Source: Thiomonas sp.
Lineage (GTDB): Bacteria > Pseudomonadota > Gammaproteobacteria > Burkholderiales > Burkholderiaceae_C
Length of the DNA stretch: 6,815 nt
NCBI GenBank assembly: GCA_027451915.1
Contig: DAIDHU010000086.1
Coordinates: 1 to 6,815, forward strand
Direction of reading: 5' to 3'
Position 1 is the stretch's first letter, and each line of letters starts with the position of its first letter. Of this stretch, positions 1-6,229 are shown piece by piece. The notes beneath the pieces were generated by a model, which was not told where the DNA came from, made no database searches, and saw only the letters and a list, made by a program, of their open reading frames with translations. The position numbers were made by a program, and so were the translations under genes.

Positions 1-798
1 AACGAGGCGGCCCTGTTCGCCGCCCGGCGCAACGCGCGCCTGGTGGAAATGGAGGATTTCGAGCGCGCCAAGGACAAGATCATGATGGGCGCCGAGCGCC
101 GCTCCATGGTCATGCCTGAGGACGAGCGCCGCAACACCGCCTACCACGAGGCCGGCCACGCGCTGGTGGCCCGCCTGATGCCGCAGACCGACCCGGTGCA
201 CAAGGTCACGATCATCCCGCGCGGGCGTGCGCTGGGCCTGACCATGCAGCTGCCCGAGGCCGACCGCTACAGCATGGGGCGCGACCGCATCCTCAGCATG
301 ATCTCCGTGCTGTTCGGCGGACGCATCGCCGAGGAAGTGTTCATGCACCAGATGACCACCGGCGCCTCCAATGACTTCGAGCGGGCCACGCAGCTGGCGC
401 GCGACATGGTCACCCGCTACGGCATGTCGGATTCCCTGGGGCCGATGGTGTATGCCGAGAACGAGGGCGAGGTGTTCGTCGGACGCTCGATCACCAAGAC
501 CACGCATGTGTCGGAGCAGACCATGCAGAAGGTCGACGCCGAGATCCGCCGCATCATCGACGAGCAGTACGCGCTGGCGCGCAAGCTCATCGAGGAGAAC
601 CAGGACAAGATGCACGCCATGGCGCAAGCCCTGCTGGAGTGGGAGACCATCGACGCCGAGCAGATCGACGACATCATGTCCGGGCGCCCGCCGCGTCCGC
701 CGCGTCCGCCGGGAACCCTGCCGAGCAGCCAGCCCCCCAGCGCCGGGCGAACCAGCGGCGGCCTGCCCAGCGACGCGCCCACCGCCAACCCGGTCTGA
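1..798 (+). CDS. ftsH: ATP-dependent zinc metalloprotease FtsH, C-terminal part (5' truncated by window)
   Basis: FtsH is a hexameric inner-membrane AAA+ protease that degrades damaged membrane proteins and selected cytoplasmic regulators. The frame is open from base 1 and starts with NEAALFAARR, which matches the end of the AAA+ module in the family, so the membrane anchor and Walker motifs lie upstream. The window holds 265 residues. The zinc-protease motif HEAGH is at 145-159 (two His ligands plus catalytic Glu), and the third zinc ligand is the Asp of the TTGASNDFERAT stretch (codon 373-375). A helical C-terminal region follows, then a Pro/Arg-rich tail with PPRPPRPPG and a low-complexity end rich in Ser, Pro and Gly. 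Such tails are common in Burkholderiales FtsH. The gene ends in TGA, with folP next on the same strand, as in the ftsH-folP-glmM cluster of E. coli. Identity is secure; only the N-terminal half is unseen. Confidence 0.97.
   Translation, partial: NEAALFAARRNARLVEMEDFERAKDKIMMGAERRSMVMPEDERRNTAYHEAGHALVARLMPQTDPVHKVTIIPRGRALGLTMQLPEADRYSMGRDRILSMISVLFGGRIAEEVFMHQMTTGASNDFERATQLARDMVTRYGMSDSLGPMVYAENEGEVFVGRSITKTTHVSEQTMQKVDAEIRRIIDEQYALARKLIEENQDKMHAMAQALLEWETIDAEQIDDIMSGRPPRPPRPPGTLPSSQPPSAGRTSGGLPSDAPTANPV
688..711 (+). repeat. 9-bp tandem repeat in the ftsH tail
   Basis: The unit CCGCCGCGT is present about 2.7 times head to tail, in frame with ftsH, and encodes PPRPPRPP. A 9-bp unit keeps the frame, so copy number could vary between strains by slippage without breaking the gene. 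It lies in the non-catalytic, probably disordered tail. Confidence 0.8.
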
Positions 799-838
799 TC
801 CGGGGCCCGGTTGCCTTGGCCGCGCTGGCGTCGACACC

Positions 839-888
839 CGACGCGCCCGGCCTGCCCCCCGCGAGGGTGTGGCAGGCCGGGCGCTTCG
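839..888 (+). promoter_or_regulatory. Large inverted repeat / RNA hairpin bracketing the folP start
   Basis: The arm GCGCCCGGCCTGCC (843-856) is matched perfectly by GGCAGGCCGGGCGC (871-884). Beyond one C/T mismatch (842/885), CGA at 839-841 pairs with TCG at 886-888, so 17 of 18 positions pair. The 14-base loop (857-870) can fold further: CCC (858-860) with GGG (865-867), closed by GCGA, a GNRA-type tetraloop. The presumed GTG start (867-869) and the purine-rich GCGAGG before it lie inside this loop, so the RNA fold would bury the initiation region. The pairing is read directly from the sequence; a regulatory role is inference. The right arm also encodes the first residues of FolP. There is no T-tract after it, so it does not look like an intrinsic terminator. 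Confidence 0.6.
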
Positions 889-1688
889 CATTGGACCTGC
901 GCCGCGCCCTGCTGATGGGCATTGTCAATCTCACCCCCGATTCCTTCTCCGACGGCGGGCTGCACGCCTCGCCCGCCGCCGCGCTGGCCCACGCGCGGCG
1001 CCTGCTCGACGAGGGCGCCGACATGCTGGACCTGGGGGCCGAATCGACCCGCCCCGGGGCGGCGCCGGTGGGCGACGAGCAGGAGTGGAGCCGGCTCGAG
1101 CCGGTGTTGCGCGAACTGGTGGGCTGGAAGGTTCCGCTGTCAGTGGACACCTATCACCCGCGCACCATGCGTGCCGCGCTGGAACTCGGGGTCGACGTGG
1201 TCAACGATGTGTGCGCGCTGCGGCGCCCCGGCGCCATCGAGGCGCTCGCCGCCAGCCCCGCCGCCGGAGTCTGCCTGATGCACATGCAGGGCGAGCCCTC
1301 GACCATGCAGCAGGCCCCGCACTATGAGGACGTGGCCTCCGAGGTGCTCGAGTTCCTGCGCCAGCGCGTGCAGGCGCTGCGCCAGGCCGGCGTGGCCCTC
1401 GAGCGCCTGTGCGTGGATCCGGGTTTCGGATTCGGCAAGACACGCGAGCACAATTTGCAGTTGGCGCGGCGCCTGGCGCAGCTGCGCGGCCTGGGCTGCG
1501 CGGTGCTGGTGGGCGTATCGCGCAAGTCCATGCTGGCCGCCACCTCGGGCCAGGCGCCGCGCGAGCGCGTGGCCGCCAGCCTGGGCGCTGCGCTGGCCTG
1601 CGTGGCCGCCGGCGCGCAGGTGCTGCGCGTGCACGACGTGGCCGCCACGCGCGACGCCGTACGTACCTTCGAGGCGATGCGCGCCTGA
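867..1688 (+). CDS. folP: Dihydropteroate synthase
   Basis: This cytoplasmic TIM-barrel enzyme joins 6-hydroxymethyl-dihydropterin diphosphate to p-aminobenzoate in folate synthesis and is the sulfonamide target. Both family signatures are present: GIVNLTPDSFSDGG (residues 18-31) and DLGAESTRPGA (around 56-66). Other active-site elements are D94 in VDT, N113-D114, DPGFGFGK (D184), SRKSM (K220) and RVHDV (R254, H256). Numbering from the GTG runs one behind E. coli FolP throughout, and the 273-residue length is close to the E. coli 282, which favours this start. The GTG has no properly spaced Shine-Dalgarno site and sits in a hairpin loop. TTG at 816 is an alternative giving 17 extra residues; ATG at 915 would remove the first strand. 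F27, T61 and P63, at positions where sulfonamide resistance changes arise in E. coli, look wild type. It lies 68 bases after ftsH. Identity is near certain; the start is moderately sure. Confidence 0.93.
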   Translation: MWQAGRFALDLRRALLMGIVNLTPDSFSDGGLHASPAAALAHARRLLDEGADMLDLGAESTRPGAAPVGDEQEWSRLEPVLRELVGWKVPLSVDTYHPRTMRAALELGVDVVNDVCALRRPGAIEALAASPAAGVCLMHMQGEPSTMQQAPHYEDVASEVLEFLRQRVQALRQAGVALERLCVDPGFGFGKTREHNLQLARRLAQLRGLGCAVLVGVSRKSMLAATSGQAPRERVAASLGAALACVAAGAQVLRVHDVAATRDAVRTFEAMRA

Positions 1689-1722
1689 GTCATCGGGCCT
1701 GCGTCGCGCGTGCATCGCAACC

Positions 1723-1729
1723 AGGGGAG
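1723..1729 (+). promoter_or_regulatory. Shine-Dalgarno site of glmM
   Basis: AGGGGAG lies 8 bases before the TTG at 1738. This ideal spacing, together with the absence of any in-frame ATG or GTG nearby, decides the TTG start of glmM. Confidence 0.75.
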
Positions 1730-1737
1730 CGGGAATC

Positions 1738-3066
1738 TTGGGTGACAGGAAATACTTCGGCACCGACGGGGTGCGCGGGCGCGTGGGCACGGCGCCGATC
1801 GTTCCGGAATTCGGCCTGCGCCTGGGGCACGCGGCCGGGCGGGTGCTGCGCGCGCGGGGCGCCAGGCGCCCGACCGTGCTCATCGGCAAGGACACCCGCG
1901 TGTCGGGCTACATGCTGGAGGCCGCGCTGGAGTGCGGCTTCGCCGCGGCGGGCTGCGACGTCGTGCTGGTGGGGCCGCTGCCCACGCCCGGCGTGGCCTA
2001 CCTGACGCGCGCGCTGCGCCTGGACCTGGGCGTGGTGGTCAGCGCGTCCCACAATCCCTACGCCGACAATGGCATCAAGTTCTTCTCGGCCGGCGGCAGC
2101 AAGCTGCCCGACAGCTGGGAGCTGGAGGTCGAGGCCGAACTTCCCCGTGCCGAGGGCTGCGTGCCCTCCGAGGAACTGGGCAAGGCGCGGCGCCTGGACG
2201 ACGCGGCGGGACGCTACATCGAGTTCTGCAAAAGCACCTTTCCCAACGACCGCACCCTCAAGGGCCTGCGCCTGGTGGTCGATTGTGCGCATGGCGCGGC
2301 CTATCACATCGCGCCCTCGGTCTTCCACGAACTGGGAGCCGAGGTCGTGGCCATCGGCGCGCAGCCGGACGGTTTCAACATCAACCAGGGCGTGGGCGCC
2401 ACGGCTCCGCAGGCGCTGATCGCGGCGGTGCGCGAGCAGCGCGCCGACTACGGCATCGCGCTGGACGGCGACGCCGACCGGCTGCAGCTGGTGGACGCCG
2501 GCGGGCGCCTGTTCAACGGCGACGAACTGCTGTACCTGCTGGCCATGGACAGGCGGCCCGCCGGGGTGGTCGGCACGCTGATGACCAACCTCGCGGTGGA
2601 ACAGGCCCTGGCCGCCCAGGGCATGGAGTTCGTGCGCGCGGCGGTGGGCGACCGCTACGTGCTGGAGGAATTGCTGGCGCGCGACTGGAAGCTCGGCGGC
2701 GAGGGCTCCGGGCATATGCTGCTGCTGGATCGCCACACCACCGGCGACGGCATCGTCGCGGCGCTGCAGATGCTGGAGCTGGTGGTGCGCAGCGGGCGCT
2801 CGCTGGCCGAGCAGCTGGCCAGCCTGCGCCTGCTGCCCCAGACCCTGTTGAACGTGCGCATGCGCGAGGGCATCGACTGGAAGGCCCACGCCGGGCTGGC
2901 GCGGGCCAGCGGCCAGGTGCGCTCCGAGCTGGGCAGCCAGGGCCGGTTGCTGGTGCGCGCCAGCGGCACCGAGCCGGTGCTGCGCATCATGGTCGAGCAT
3001 CCCGACCCGGGCTTCGGCAAGGCCTGCGCGCAGCGCCTGGGCGAGGCCCTGCAGCAAGAGGGCTGA
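1738..3066 (+). CDS. glmM: Phosphoglucosamine mutase
   Basis: GlmM converts glucosamine-6-phosphate to glucosamine-1-phosphate, the step before GlmU makes UDP-GlcNAc for peptidoglycan and lipopolysaccharide. It belongs to the alpha-D-phosphohexomutase family. The protein opens with GDRKYFGTDGVRGRVG, as in E. coli GlmM. It carries the active-site phosphoserine loop SASHNP (catalytic S104), the metal-binding loop DGDADR (D243, D245, D247), a sugar-binding segment GGEGSGH and the C-terminal phosphate-binding loop RASGTEP (R407-P413). Its 442 residues match the usual length of about 445, so all four domains are present. The start is TTG at 1738, supported by the Shine-Dalgarno site AGGGGAG and by alignment of the first residues. 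It follows folP by 49 bases without an obvious promoter or terminator, consistent with cotranscription. Family members need phosphorylation of the active serine for activity. Confidence 0.96.
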   Translation: MGDRKYFGTDGVRGRVGTAPIVPEFGLRLGHAAGRVLRARGARRPTVLIGKDTRVSGYMLEAALECGFAAAGCDVVLVGPLPTPGVAYLTRALRLDLGVVVSASHNPYADNGIKFFSAGGSKLPDSWELEVEAELPRAEGCVPSEELGKARRLDDAAGRYIEFCKSTFPNDRTLKGLRLVVDCAHGAAYHIAPSVFHELGAEVVAIGAQPDGFNINQGVGATAPQALIAAVREQRADYGIALDGDADRLQLVDAGGRLFNGDELLYLLAMDRRPAGVVGTLMTNLAVEQALAAQGMEFVRAAVGDRYVLEELLARDWKLGGEGSGHMLLLDRHTTGDGIVAALQMLELVVRSGRSLAEQLASLRLLPQTLLNVRMREGIDWKAHAGLARASGQVRSELGSQGRLLVRASGTEPVLRIMVEHPDPGFGKACAQRLGEALQQEG

Positions 3067-3114
3067 AGCACACACGCGGCGGCGAGGGTGCGAGCGGGGC
3101 GGGTCGGGGCCCGC

Positions 3115-3143
3115 GACATTTCTGGGTCTTTCACCAAAATGTC
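3115..3143 (+). repeat. 7-bp inverted repeat overlapping the Pho box
   Basis: GACATTT (3115-3121) is repeated in inverted orientation as AAATGTC (3137-3143) with 15 bases between. The right copy lies in the second Pho half-site, so the left copy resembles a Pho half-site on the opposite strand. It may be an extra operator half-site or chance in an AT-rich patch. Confidence 0.4.
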
Positions 3144-3145
3144 AT
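3128..3145 (+). promoter_or_regulatory. Pho box (PhoB binding site) upstream of pstS
   Basis: The sequence CTTTCAC-CAAA-ATGTCAT fits the 7+4+7 layout of the E. coli Pho box, CTGTCAT-A/T-rich-CTGTCAT: the first half matches 5 of 7 positions and the second 6 of 7. It lies in a short AT-rich patch in otherwise GC-rich DNA, 68 bases before the pstS ATG. A weak -10-like TATCCA is at 3154-3159, about the distance expected for a PhoB-activated sigma-70 promoter; CATAAT at 3143-3148 is another -10 candidate. Phosphate-starvation induction through PhoB is inferred from the motif and from the gene it precedes. Confidence 0.72.
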
Positions 3146-3200
3146 AATCCGCGTATCCAATGAGCGTCCAGACACCAGCCACTCACTGGTGCATGACCTC

Positions 3201-3205
3201 AGGAG
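3201..3205 (+). promoter_or_regulatory. Shine-Dalgarno site of pstS
   Basis: AGGAG lies 8 bases before the ATG at 3214. It decides that start over in-frame ATGs at 3160 and 3193, which lie upstream of this site and would add residues before a clean signal peptide. Confidence 0.85.
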
Positions 3206-3213
3206 AAACTTGC

Positions 3214-4296
3214 ATGTCGATCGATACGACCCGCCGCCAACAGCTCAAACTGGCCCTCGCCACCGCGGGCCTGGTGGTCGCCACCTCCGTGGCCCCGATG
3301 GCCGCCCACGCTGCCGACGTGACCCTGCTGGAGACCGGCTCCACGCTGCTGTACCCGCTGTTCAACCTGTGGGTGCCCGACTACACGAAGGCCCACCCCG
3401 GCGTGCGCATCACCACCCAGGGCACCGGCAGCGGCACCGGCATCGCGCAGGCGATCTCCGGCGTGGCCCAGATCGGCGCCTCCGACGCGTACATGAGCGA
3501 CGGTCAGATCAAGCAGAACCCCAGCATCCTGAACATTCCCCTGGCGATCTCGGCGCAGACCGTCAACTTCAACGTTCCGGGCCTGAACAAGGATCACCTG
3601 AAGCTGGATGGCCCCGTGCTGGCCGGCATCTACAGCGGCGCCATCAAGAACTGGGACGACGCGGCCATCAAGGCCCTGAACCCCGGCGTCAAGCTGCCCA
3701 ACCACAACATCGTGCCGATCCACCGCACCGACGGCAGCGGCGACACCTTCATTTTCAGCCAGTACCTGTCCTTCTCCGACAGCAAGTGGAACGGCAGCGT
3801 GGGCTACGGCACCACCATCAGCTGGCCCGCGGTGCAGGGCGGCGTGGGTGCCAACGGCAACCCCGGCATGGTGCAGGCCTGCCAGCAGACCCCGTACTCG
3901 ATCGCCTACATCGGCGTGAGCTTCCATGAGCAGGTCGCCAAGGCCGGCCTGGGCACCGCGATGCTGAAGAACCGCGCCGGCAAGTTCCTGCTGCCGACCG
4001 CCAAGACCGTCAGCGCCGCCGCCGATGGCCTGATCGCCAAGACCCCGGCCGACGAGCGCCTGAGCCTGGTGTTCGCCCCGGGCGCGGAGTCCTACCCCAT
4101 CATCAACTACGAATACGCGATCGTCAACGCCAAGCAGGCCAACCCGGCACAGGCCAAGGCCATCAAGGAATTCCTGGGTTGGGCGGTGGAAAGCGCCGGC
4201 GGCAATTCCCCCAAGTACCTGGAAGCCGTGCGATTCATCGCGCTGCCCAAGCATATCCAGGACCTGAGCAAGGCCCAGATCGCGAAGATCCAGTAA
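3214..4296 (+). CDS. pstS: Periplasmic phosphate-binding protein PstS
   Basis: PstS captures inorganic phosphate in the periplasm and delivers it to the PstCA channel. The 360-residue precursor (E. coli: 346) begins with a signal peptide: basic region with R7-R8 and K12, hydrophobic stretch L13-V26, and an AHA|AD cleavage site after A33. TTRRQQLK around residues 5-12 resembles a twin-arginine motif. Phosphate-binding segments are visible: LLETGSTLLYP (38-48), GASDA (88-92, with D91 where the E. coli protein has its phosphate-binding Asp) and HRTDGSGDTF (170-179, equivalent to the RADGSGTSF loop). YSGAIKNWDDAAIKALNPG and the C-terminal NYEYAIV are also family-typical. The Pho box upstream predicts induction under phosphate limitation. 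Two hairpins follow the stop codon and separate it from pstC. The fold and role are secure; the export route is uncertain. Confidence 0.95.
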   Translation: MSIDTTRRQQLKLALATAGLVVATSVAPMAAHAADVTLLETGSTLLYPLFNLWVPDYTKAHPGVRITTQGTGSGTGIAQAISGVAQIGASDAYMSDGQIKQNPSILNIPLAISAQTVNFNVPGLNKDHLKLDGPVLAGIYSGAIKNWDDAAIKALNPGVKLPNHNIVPIHRTDGSGDTFIFSQYLSFSDSKWNGSVGYGTTISWPAVQGGVGANGNPGMVQACQQTPYSIAYIGVSFHEQVAKAGLGTAMLKNRAGKFLLPTAKTVSAAADGLIAKTPADERLSLVFAPGAESYPIINYEYAIVNAKQANPAQAKAIKEFLGWAVESAGGNSPKYLEAVRFIALPKHIQDLSKAQIAKIQ

Positions 4297-4313
4297 GCAT
4301 CATCCGCCTCGAA

Positions 4314-4337
4314 CGCACGCGCCTCGCGGCGCGTGCG
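4314..4337 (+). promoter_or_regulatory. RNA hairpin 1 in the pstS-pstC gap
   Basis: CGCACGCGCC (4314-4323) pairs perfectly with GGCGCGTGCG (4328-4337) around the loop TCGC: a 10-bp GC-rich stem starting 17 bases after the pstS stop. No T-run follows, so it is better explained as an RNA-stabilising or processing structure, or a palindromic repeat, than as a terminator by itself. Confidence 0.7.
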
Positions 4338-4345
4338 CAGCAGAC

Positions 4346-4367
4346 TCGGCACCCTCGCGGGTGCCGA
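4346..4367 (+). terminator. RNA hairpin 2 in the pstS-pstC gap; possible leaky terminator or 3'-end stabiliser
   Basis: TCGGCACCC (4346-4354) pairs perfectly with GGGTGCCGA (4359-4367) around the loop TCGC, giving a 9-bp stem only 8 bases after hairpin 1. TGCTGTTCT follows, with five T in nine bases, so partial termination is possible. The apex CCTCGCGG is identical in both hairpins. Such structures between a binding-protein gene and its permease genes, as known for malE-malF, let the binding protein be made in excess. Function here is inferred. Confidence 0.5.
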
Positions 4368-4411
4368 TGCTGTTCTCCGGTTTGGCAACACGATCCCAGG
4401 TGCAAGCAAGC

Positions 4412-5365
4412 ATGAAATGGTTCCAACGCGGACTGCAGGCGACCTCGGCGGTCATCCCGCTGGGCCTGATTGCGCTGTTCGTGTTCCTTACCGCGTATTC
4501 CTGGCCTGCGATCCGGTTCAACGGTTTCGGATTCCTGTTCTCGGACACCTGGAGCCTGGGCAACCTGTACGGCGACCCCGTGCACGTGCACGGAGTGCTG
4601 GTGCCGGCTGGCGCCCACTACGGCATCTGGGTGTTCATCGTGGGCACACTGGCCAGCTCGGCCCTGGCCTTGCTGCTGGCCGTGCCGGTGGGCATCGGCG
4701 TGGCGCTGTACCTGGTGGAATATGCGCCGCACAAGCTCAGCGGCGCCTTCGCGCAGATCGTCGAGCTGCTGGCCATGGTGCCCAGCGTGGTCTACGGGCT
4801 GTGGGGCTTCGAGGTGCTGGCGCCGCTGACCCTCAAGTACCTGGCGCCGGCCATCTCCGCGTCGGTTCCCTTCCTGTCCTTTTTCTCCACGCCGGCCAGC
4901 AGTGGTTTCGGCCTGTTCACCGCCAGCCTGGTGCTGGCGCTCATGGTGCTGCCGGTGATCGCCAGCACCCTGATCGAGGCCCTGCGCAGGGTGCCGCGCG
5001 AACTGCGGGAATCCTGCTTCGCGCTGGGCGCCACGCGGGCCGAGGTGCAGCGCCGCGCGCTGCTGCCGGCTGTTCGTACCCCCCTGATCGGCGCGGTCAT
5101 CCTGGCGCTGGGGCGCGCGCTGGGCGAGACCATGGCGGTGCTCATGGTCAGCGGCGGAGCCCTGAACTACCTGCCCGGATCCCTGTTCAGCCCGATCACC
5201 AGCATGGCTGCCTTCATCGCCTCGCAACTCGACAGCGCCCTGCAGGACACCAGCGGCATGGCGGTTCGCTCGCTGGCCGAGATCGCCCTCGTCCTTCTCA
5301 TCATCGCGGTCATTGTCAATGTCATCGCTCGCATCCTCACGCGACGTGTTGCCGTCCCCGGCTGA
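4412..5365 (+). CDS. pstC: Phosphate ABC transporter permease PstC
   Basis: PstC forms, with PstA, the membrane channel of the phosphate importer. From ATG 4412 it has 317 residues (E. coli: 319). Hydrophobic segments include one near residues 12-32 (VIPLGLIALFVFLTAY), followed by a periplasmic stretch, then IWVFIVGTLASSALALLLAV and several further spans up to the C-terminal LVLLIIAVIVNVIA. The ABC-permease cytoplasmic loop that contacts the ATPase is clear: EALRRVPRELRESCFALGAT (189-208), followed by the conserved RALGETMAV (R235, E239). In-frame GTG 4361 and ATG 4367 are less likely starts because they lie in the 3' arm of hairpin 2. The Shine-Dalgarno site of ATG 4412 is weak (AGG at 4398-4400), which may make translation depend on context. 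The end overlaps pstA. Identity is certain; the start is fairly sure. Confidence 0.94.
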   Translation: MKWFQRGLQATSAVIPLGLIALFVFLTAYSWPAIRFNGFGFLFSDTWSLGNLYGDPVHVHGVLVPAGAHYGIWVFIVGTLASSALALLLAVPVGIGVALYLVEYAPHKLSGAFAQIVELLAMVPSVVYGLWGFEVLAPLTLKYLAPAISASVPFLSFFSTPASSGFGLFTASLVLALMVLPVIASTLIEALRRVPRELRESCFALGATRAEVQRRALLPAVRTPLIGAVILALGRALGETMAVLMVSGGALNYLPGSLFSPITSMAAFIASQLDSALQDTSGMAVRSLAEIALVLLIIAVIVNVIARILTRRVAVPG

Positions 5366-6206
5366 AGGCGTGCTGCGCGTGTCGCGCAAGCGCCGCGTCG
5401 ACGCGGTGCTGTTCGGCATTTTCTGCGCCATCTCCTTCGTGCTGGTGGTGGTGCCGCTGGCCGACATCCTGTGGACCGTGCTGTCGCGCGGCGCCAGGGC
5501 GCTGAACCTGACGGTGTTCACCCAGGTCACCAACGGCATCAGCGGCGGCCTGCTCAACGCCATCGAGGGCACGCTGGTGCTCAGCGGCGGCGCCCTGTTG
5601 TTCGCGGCTCCGGTGGGTGTGATCACCGGCATCTACCTGGCCGAGTACGGCGAGGGCGCCTGGGGGCGTTCGGTGCGTTTCCTGGCCGACGTGCTCACCG
5701 GGGTGCCGTCCATCGTGCTGGGCTACTTCAGCTACGTCACGCTGGTGGAGGGCCTGGGCTGGCAGTTCTCGGCGCTGGCCGGTGCGCTGACCCTGGCGCT
5801 GATGATCGTGCCCTACATCGCGCGCTTCACCGAGCTGGCCATGCGCCAGAATCCCGCCAGCCTGCGCGAGGCCGGCTATGCGCTGGGCTGCAAGGAACAC
5901 CAGGTGGTGTTCAAGATCCTGTTGCCGGCAGCGCGCTCGGGCGTGATCACCGGGGTGCTGCTGTCGCTGGCCATCTCGGTGGGCGAGACGGCGCCGCTGA
6001 TCTACACCGCCGGCTGGTCGAACTACCTGTGGAACGGGCAGCTCACGCGCGAGCCCATCGGCTACCTCACCTACGTGATCTGGAGTTTCATCAACCAGCC
6101 CTTCGCCTCCGCGCACGCGCTCGCCTACGCGGCCGCCTTCCTGGTGATCGCCGTGGTGCTGGTGATCAACATCGCCACCCGCATCTTCCTGCGCAAGCGC
6201 CTGTGA
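5319..6206 (+). CDS. pstA: Phosphate ABC transporter permease PstA
   Basis: PstA is the second channel subunit of the phosphate importer. From ATG 5319 it has 295 residues, matching E. coli PstA (296). A basic N-terminal region (SRKRR, 22-26) precedes the first membrane span (about 29-47). Later come PVGVITGIYLAEYGEG, ADVLTGVPSIVLGYFSYV, the ABC-permease loop MRQNPASLREAGYALGCKEH (175-194), SVGETAPLIYTAG (E223) and a final hydrophobic span ending in RIFLRKRL. The gene starts inside pstC, with a 47-base overlap in another frame, implying translational coupling. TTG 5313 is six bases upstream. GTG 5379, ten bases after GAAGG (5364-5368), has better ribosome-site spacing but would cut the N-terminal extension usual in PstA. 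Identity is certain; the exact start is open. Confidence 0.94.
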   Translation: MSSLASSRDVLPSPAEGVLRVSRKRRVDAVLFGIFCAISFVLVVVPLADILWTVLSRGARALNLTVFTQVTNGISGGLLNAIEGTLVLSGGALLFAAPVGVITGIYLAEYGEGAWGRSVRFLADVLTGVPSIVLGYFSYVTLVEGLGWQFSALAGALTLALMIVPYIARFTELAMRQNPASLREAGYALGCKEHQVVFKILLPAARSGVITGVLLSLAISVGETAPLIYTAGWSNYLWNGQLTREPIGYLTYVIWSFINQPFASAHALAYAAAFLVIAVVLVINIATRIFLRKRL

Positions 6207-6229
6207 ACCTCGCCCCTCGAGAACCGACG

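Noticed and set aside
639..866. Extending folP upstream to ATG 639 inside ftsH
   Set aside because: The added residues are the out-of-frame reading of the ftsH tail, and the protein would greatly exceed family length. Only the TTG 816 alternative is kept as possible.
1690..3075. Long minus-strand open frame (461 codons) opposite glmM
   Set aside because: It is the antisense shadow of glmM in GC-rich DNA, low-complexity in His, Gln, Ala and Gly, with no recognisable domain. glmM on the + strand is complete with all active-site motifs.
3099..3117. Possible intrinsic terminator after glmM
   Set aside because: The stems GCGGG/CCCGC and GTCG/CGAC are short and mutually exclusive, and only ATTT follows; too weak to annotate.
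3160..3213. Longer pstS from ATG 3160 or 3193
   Set aside because: The Shine-Dalgarno site AGGAG (3201-3205) lies downstream of both and correctly before ATG 3214, and the extension would precede the signal peptide.
1932..3929. Long plus-strand open frame running through glmM into pstS
   Set aside because: Arg/Ala/Gly-rich out-of-frame reading of two genes with clear conserved products in another frame.
4361..4411. Longer pstC from GTG 4361 or ATG 4367
   Set aside because: Both codons are within the 3' arm of a stable hairpin, and the added residues are not like the PstC N-terminus.
4235..5632. Long minus-strand open frame (465 codons) opposite pstC and pstA
   Set aside because: Same pattern: Gln/His/Arg-rich composition, no motif, and it crosses three real gene boundaries, including the hairpin region.
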